From NCBI GenBank assembly GCA_963714795.1, contig CAVQPS010000002.1, positions 1 to 29,596 on the forward strand: a DNA stretch of 29,596 nucleotides, written 5' to 3'. This stretch comes from DATIXJ01 sp963714795. GTDB taxonomy: Bacteria > Bacteroidota > Ignavibacteria > UBA10030 > SZUA-254. Of the stretch, positions 25,689 through 29,596 are shown one piece after another. Made by a program: the position numbers and the translations under genes. The notes beneath the pieces are model-generated. The model worked only from the letters and a program-made list of their open reading frames with translations. It searched no databases and had not been told where the DNA came from. The stretch's first letter is position 1. Every line of letters starts with the position of its first letter.

Positions 25689-25807
25689 TTTTAAGGTTTG
25701 TTCTGTTCGGCAACAATGTAAAAAAACATTTTCATGGAAACAACACGTGGTGTTTTAATTTGGAAACCTTAAAAAAAACATTTTCGCCAATGCCGGGTTG
25801 ACACAAC

Positions 25808-25832
25808 ATCCTCTCCTTAAGAAGGAGAGGAT
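25808..25832. repeat. Palindrome at the edge of the low-GC region
   Basis: ATCCTCTCCTT-aag-AAGGAGAGGAT, a perfect 11-bp stem, in a gene-free stretch (25689-25850). It is followed by GGATTAT-type sequence like the palindrome cluster at 11.7 kb, suggesting a dispersed repeat family. Confidence 0.6.
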
Positions 25833-25850
25833 TATAGGTGAGGTGCTGTT

Positions 25851-26081
25851 TCAAACTGAGACATTACCAAACAACAACGTTGCGACGGTGGCGGTGGCCG
25901 GATCGACGCTCTGCTCGCGACACCAGGCGGCCCACAATCCCACCGTGCAGCGGTAGTTGCGGATGGTATCTTCGGAGGCGTCGCCGTTAGCCAGGTCGAT
26001 GCGCAGGAAATCGGCAAAAGCGGCGTCCAGGGCAGAGAGCGTCTGCGGCGGACGGGTTGGGACAAGGGCAAGGTTGGTCAT
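25851..26081 (-). pseudogene. Tyrosine recombinase copy 1, N-terminal fragment
   Basis: 76 residues from ATG 26081: LDAAFADFLRIDLANGDASEDTIRNYR, i.e. (split) DAAFADFLRIDLANGDASED then TIRNYR, the core-binding domain of a tyrosine recombinase, nearly identical to copies 2 and 3. Homology ends at about 25880 (ATATVATLLF...), where sequence changes to AT-rich DNA, and the frame runs to a chance stop at 25851. The catalytic domain is absent. Its ATG overlaps the stop of copy 2 (ATGA), implying coupled translation in the original array. Confidence 0.8.
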
Positions 26082-27074
26082 CTTTTCACCGGAATGAACA
26101 GCGCCGGATTGCGCGTCGGCATGTCCACGACATGGGCGTAGCGCGAGGTCATGCGCGGATCGGCGTGGCCCAGCAGTTCCTGGACGGCGCGCAGGTCGCC
26201 GGTGTGCAGATAGCCCAGGGTGGCGGCGGTGTGGCGCAGCGCGTGGTCGGAGATGCCGGGCCGCTTCAACCTCGCCATGCCCAGGAACGATCGGTGTGCA
26301 GGCGGATGCGGCGGCGGCTCAGACGCATGCGCGCGTGGTGCCCACGAGGTGAACAGCGGCGTGCCAGCGCTCGTCCGCGCGATCTCGTCGCGCAGGGCGA
26401 GGTACTGCTTCACGTGGCGGTGTCCGGGCGCAAGTAGGCGATGCGGTCACGGGTCTTGCCGCGCACCAGCAAGCTCCAGGTGATCGTCCTTCTCGGTCGA
26501 GGTCCTCGACATTGGCGCGATGGACTTCGATGGTGCGCAGCGCCTGCAGCGCCATCATGGCGACCATGAGCAGGTTGCGCAGCCGCAGGACCTTCTGGCG
26601 GCCGTCGGCGTCGTCGGGATCGGGAATCGCCGCCAGCAATTCGGCCAGTTCCTCGTCGGAGAGGTACTTGAAATCCTCGGTGGCGTGACGTATGCGCGGC
26701 GCGCTTCACGCCGGCGGCCGGATTGTCGGGGCGCAGGCCGGCGTTGCGCGCCGCCTCGTAGAAGCGCCGCACGATCATCAGCTTCCAGCGAATGGTGACG
26801 GGTTTGTAGTTGGCCTCGATCAGCGCCTGCCGGATAGCGCTTGATGTGCGTGGGGGTCGACGGTGGCCGGGTCGAAGTTCTGGTCGGCGCACCAGGCCAC
26901 CCACTGCGCGACGCCGGTGCGGTAGTGCCGATGGTGTCGGCCGAGGCATCGCCGTTGGCCACGTCGACGCGCAGGAAATCGGCGAAGGCGGCGTCCATCT
27001 CGGCGCGCGACCGGGCGAGCGAGTCGGCGATTTCCGTTATCCGTGTTGGGAGAACTCGGTCACGTCGACCCCAT
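26078..27074 (-). pseudogene. Tyrosine recombinase copy 2, multiply frameshifted
   Basis: A site-specific integrase of the XerC/D-like tyrosine class in several frames. Pieces: MDAAFADFLRVDVANGDAS near 26990, the catalytic-domain arginine region ALRTIEVHRANVEDL near 26530, and an intact C-terminal frame 26078-26413 with the H-x-L-R-H box SDHALRHTAATLGYLHTGD, ELLGHADPRMTSRYAHV (the tyrosine) and the end RNPALFIPVKR. The catalytic residues are therefore all encoded. The exact start is unclear (upstream ATG at 27074; the start overlaps the tail of copy 3). GC-rich and unlike the first 25.8 kb in codon use. Confidence 0.75.
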
Positions 27075-28089
27075 GAACCCTTCTTCGGACGAAGTAGCAA
27101 GTTCTATTGCCGCCGCTCAACTTCACCGGGATGAACAGCGCGGGATTGCGCTTGGCCATGTCGACGACGTGCGCGTAGCGCGAGGTCATGCGCGGATCGG
27201 CGTGGCCCAGGAATTCCTGCACGGCGCGCAGATCGCCGGTGTGCAGGTAGCCCAGGGTGGCGGCGGTGTGGCGCAGCGCGTGGTTCGAGATGCCCGGGCG
27301 CTTCAGGCCGGCGAGTCCGCAGATACTTGTCGGTGTGCATGCGGATGGTGCGGCGGCTCAGACGGACGCTCGCCGCCGTGATAGCCCACGGTGGTAAACA
27401 GCGGCGTGCCCAGCTTGTCGCGGTGCGACTTGCCGCGCAGCGCCAGGTACTCTTTCATCCGCTTGGCGGTGTCCGGCCGCAAGTACGCGATCCGGTCGCG
27501 GGTCTTGCCGCGCACCAACAGCGCCAGGTGCTCGCCCTTCTCGGTGAGATCCTCGACGTTGGCGCGATGGACCTCGATGGTGCGCAGCGCCTGCAACGCC
27601 ATCATGCTGACCATGAGCAGATTGCGCAGCCGCCGGACCTGCTCGTGACCCATGGCCTCGTCGGGATCGGGGATCACCGCCAAGAACCTGGCCAGTTCCT
27701 CATCGCAGAGGTATTTGAAGTCCTCGGTGGCCTGGCGCACGCGCGGGGACTTCACGCCGGCGGCGGGATTGTCGGGGCGCAGGCCGGCGTTGCGCGCCGC
27801 CTCATAGAACCGCCGCACGATGGAGAGCTTCCAGCGGATGGTGATGGGGTTGTAGTTGTTCTCGATCAGCGCCTGGCGGTAGCGCTTGACGTGCGTCACT
27901 GTGGCGGTCGCCGGATCGAAGCCCTGCTCGATGCACCAGGCGACCCACAGCTCGACCTCGTTGCGGTAGTTGCGGATGGTGTCCTCGGAGGCATCGCCGC
28001 TGGCCACGTCGACGCGCAGGAAGTCGGCGAAGGCGGCGTCCAACTCGGAGGGCGACCGTGGGGGCCGGTACGGTGACGAGAGAAGTCAT
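27037..28089 (-). pseudogene. Tyrosine recombinase copy 3, nearly complete, frameshifted
   Basis: The best-preserved copy. ATG 28089 has GAGG 8 bases upstream. After MTSLVTVPAP one extra base precedes SPSELDAAFADFLRVDVASG, and the frame is then open to ~27365. It covers the core-binding domain, the catalytic arginine (ALRTIEVHR) and LLVRGKTRDRIAYLRPDT. Single extra bases near 27362 and 27316 interrupt LSRRTIRMHTDKYL and LAGLKRPGISNHALRHTAAT. The frame then runs through EFLGHADPRMTSRYAHVV to a tail of ~25 extra residues ending at 27037. With the indels removed this is a full ~325-residue recombinase with the R, H-R, H, Y catalytic set. Role: integration or excision of the element carrying it. 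Confidence 0.82.
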
Positions 28090-28368
28090 TGAGGGATCCT
28101 CATTGTGGAAACTTGTTGGATGTGCACGACGATGGGGGTGGCGCGCGCGGTAAACCGAGGGCGGCCGGGTTGCGCCGCCCTCGATTTCGGTTGCGGCCGA
28201 TTCACCCAGTCTCGTGGCAGGGGCCGGCTTCAGCAGACCGGCAGCCGGAGGTTTGGACTTGAAATCCGTGACCGGGGTTTCCACCGCTGCTGCCATGCCA
28301 TCTGCGTGTCGAGCGTCACGTTGACACCCGCCGGCGCGCCGCGGCAGCGCAGTCGTTTTCGGTTGTAA
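28090..28368. other. Intergenic region between lysis cassette and integrase array
   Basis: No gene is supported with confidence. An Ala/Pro-rich open frame on the minus strand from ATG 28296 (METPVTDFKSKPPAAG-like composition) has no ribosome site and runs into the integrase start. A hairpin CGAGGGCGG/CCGCCCTCG (28156-28183) without a T-tract could be a weak terminator or a binding site. Confidence 0.4.
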
Positions 28369-28724
28369 TTACTTCCGTTCCTCGGGCGGGTGCTCCGCGG
28401 TCTGGTGGAAGATGCAGCCAGCGGCTCCCCACTCCTCGCGCCTGCGCTCGAGCCGGTCCAGCGCCTTATCGATGCGCGAGACGTCGTGTCGATGCCATCC
28501 GAATCTCCGCGACCAGGACGGCTGTCACGTACTTGCTGTTCAGCAGTTGAAGGATCTCGTCCTTCCACGCGATGAACTGCCTCACCAGTGCAATCTCCGC
28601 CGCCGCGGAGTCGGCCTTCATCTGCGCCTGGAGCGCAGCCAGACGCAGCCCGACGTACACGTTGATGGCTTCGGAAACGACGGTCAGGACAGAGATTCCA
28701 ATTTGTCAATTCCTCGCCGCTCAT
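28369..28724 (-). pseudogene. Small phage-type protein next to endolysin, frameshifted
   Basis: ATG 28724 overlaps the stop of the preceding mini-ORF (ATGA). After MSGEELTNW a frame change gives ISVLTVVSEAINVYVGLRL, AALQAQMKADSAAAEIALV and RQFIAWKDEILQLLNSKYVT. A second change near 28500 gives HDVSRIDKALDRLERRREEW and CIFHQTAEHPPEERK, stop at 28369. Restored length ~118 residues, helical, with a short hydrophobic N-terminal segment (residues ~10-30) and a coiled-coil-like charged C-terminus. This size and position beside an endolysin suit a holin or spanin-like lysis protein, but no family is recognised. Confidence 0.5.
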
Positions 28725-28774
28725 TGGACGGTGCCCTCCAGCACGTACTTCGCGATAAGAATAGGCGCTTTCAT
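28721..28774 (-). CDS. 17-residue mini-ORF in the lysis cassette
   Basis: MKAPILIAKYVLEGTVQ, with GGAG just upstream and ATGA overlaps at both ends (endolysin stop/its start, its stop/next start). The coupling argues that it is translated, perhaps only to carry ribosomes to the next gene. Confidence 0.4.
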   Translation of the reverse strand: MKAPILIAKYVLEGTVQ

Positions 28775-29438
28775 GGTGTTGCTCCTTCATTGAGGTTCGG
28801 TCGAGAACAACGCCTCGACCAGGGGTTGCGGCCATCGGCGATCCGCATGGACGTGGCGGGGTTCACCCCCGGTAAGCCGGTAGCCGTTACCGGCGCCGCG
28901 TTTGCTTCCGCGATCGCTTGGAGGACGTTTGACTGTGTTGCGATCTCTTCGGCCAGGTCCGCGTATTGCGGCGCTGTTGCGTAGACGCGAGCGACTGCGC
29001 GGATCAGCGCCGCGAGGTTGTTGTTCCCGCTGATATTGCCGCCACGCTTCCCGATAGGGCGTCCCGTGCGTGATCAGCCACGTGTAGTCCTGGCAGGATG
29101 CGTCGAGTGAGTCGTAATCGGCGAACTCGTCGTCGATCTCGACGCGCTGGCGGCCGTCTGGCAAGGTGGGGCTATGGCGGGCGGGACTGGCGGCGTGCTG
29201 GTGGTTCCACGTCTCCAGTTGGAGCGGCGTGAAGACTTCCTCGGTGGTGACCGTGCACCACTTCGTGTGGCGGGCTTCGCGTTTGACTCCGAAATAGTTG
29301 TCGTGACCGGCGGGCTTCGCGGCCCATTCCGACTCTATGGCCCATTGCGCAACGAGCAACGCGGCAGGGCATCCGGTCTGCGCTTCCAGCGCGACAGCGA
29401 TATGCGCGACCCAATGAGAGCTCGCGCTTGGCGATCAT
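28771..29438 (-). pseudogene. Phage-type endolysin, glucosaminidase domain (frameshifted)
   Basis: ATG 29438 (MIAKRELSLGR) has GAGGTG 8 bases upstream. A frame change follows within ~12 codons, then VALEAQTGCPAALLVAQWA, IESEWAAKPAGHDNYFGVK and CTVTTEEVFTPLQLETWN: the FlgJ/AcmA-like N-acetylglucosaminidase fold, with the catalytic Glu in IESEW and the NYFGVK motif. It continues through DEFADYDSLDASCQDYTWLI to TPYREAWRQYQ. A second shift near 29035 restores LAALIRAVARVYATAPQYAD and a C-terminal tail (AIAEANAAPVTATGLPGVNP), stop at 28771. About 220 residues. It hydrolyses peptidoglycan; the context of small coupled genes and an integrase suggests prophage lysis. Confidence 0.75.
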
Positions 29439-29476
29439 CCATATAACACCTCGGTTGTGGGTTGTGGTTGAAACGG

Positions 29477-29596
29477 TCAGCGGGGGCCCCGTGGCGGCCG
29501 ATAGGCTAGACGGCATTGGGCGCGCCAGCATGTCCAGATAAGGGGGTAATGGAAGGCGATGTCACCGTGCCGCTCCCGGTTTTCGAGTTCGATCTC
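29477..29596 (-). CDS. 3' end of an unidentified gene (runs off the window)
   Basis: An open frame from the last base of the window: EIELENRERHGDIAFHYPLI then WTCWRAQCRLAYRPPRGPR and TGA at 29477. It ends 38 bases before the endolysin ATG. Too short to identify, and in a region with frequent indels, so the true end may differ. Confidence 0.3.
   Translation of the reverse strand, partial: EIELENRERHGDIAFHYPLIWTCWRAQCRLAYRPPRGPR

Noticed and set aside
25851..28089. RIT (recombinase-in-trio) element
   Set aside because: RIT elements carry three different recombinase subfamilies; these three are copies of one another and one is truncated.
28230..28835. Long minus-strand frame across the lysis genes
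   Set aside because: It is a GC-rich shadow: the ordered protein features (VSEAINVYVGLRL, LAALIRAVARVYA) lie in other frames.

Overview
The window looks like chromosome of a Bacteroidota/Ignavibacteria-type bacterium (FCB group) for the first ~25.85 kb, followed by a much more GC-rich stretch of different character. The assignment rests on two PorV/PorQ-like outer-membrane proteins beside a secreted beta-propeller with an 'NPF...' C-terminal sorting-type domain (a type IX secretion hallmark) and on a fused homocysteine methyltransferase/MTHFR. It is an inference from gene content, not a database result.

Layout. 1-5.1 kb (+): end of lysA, asd, a two-domain thioredoxin-fold protein, a 150-bp MITE-like element with perfect 16-bp inverted ends and an 8-bp target duplication, then a YitJ-type bifunctional methionine enzyme. 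5.1-9.4 kb: a tRNA-Arg(ACG) gene (-) and, 4.2 kb away, a decayed copy of that tRNA's 5' end and promoter; between them lies a degraded McrBC-type (EVE/AAA + DUF2357/PD-(D/E)XK) restriction module. 9.5-14.8 kb: dienelactone hydrolase, rubrerythrin-VIT1 metal transporter (-), a 46-aa membrane peptide, lysC, and a frameshifted GT9 glycosyltransferase. 14.9-20.6 kb (-): a secreted protein, a thioredoxin, two PorV-like proteins, a propeller cargo and a lipoprotein, mostly one tight operon. 20.7-24.5 kb: M50 site-2 protease, a secreted peptide made of four identical 13-residue repeats, and, divergently, a polytopic membrane protein plus an atypical AAA+/Fis regulator. 24.6-25.7 kb (-): a family 2 glycosyltransferase. 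25.85 kb to the end (-, high GC): three tandem copies of one tyrosine recombinase and a phage-like lysis cassette with a glucosaminidase endolysin.

The most novel item is the repeat peptide at 21764-22021. It has a strong ribosome-binding site, a Sec-type signal and four copies of ATVPILPDSPRPR. Eight of the 13 codon positions vary between copies, and every change is synonymous, which points to selection on the peptide itself. Its neighbours (intramembrane protease downstream behind a terminator, multi-pass membrane protein and regulator divergently upstream) would fit a processed-peptide signalling or toxin locus, but that is a hypothesis.

Caution: many conserved genes are broken by single-base frameshifts, most of them one extra base. 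This may be sequencing error rather than pseudogenisation. The GC jump at ~25.88 kb, inside a truncated integrase next to a palindromic repeat, could be a prophage edge or an assembly misjoin.
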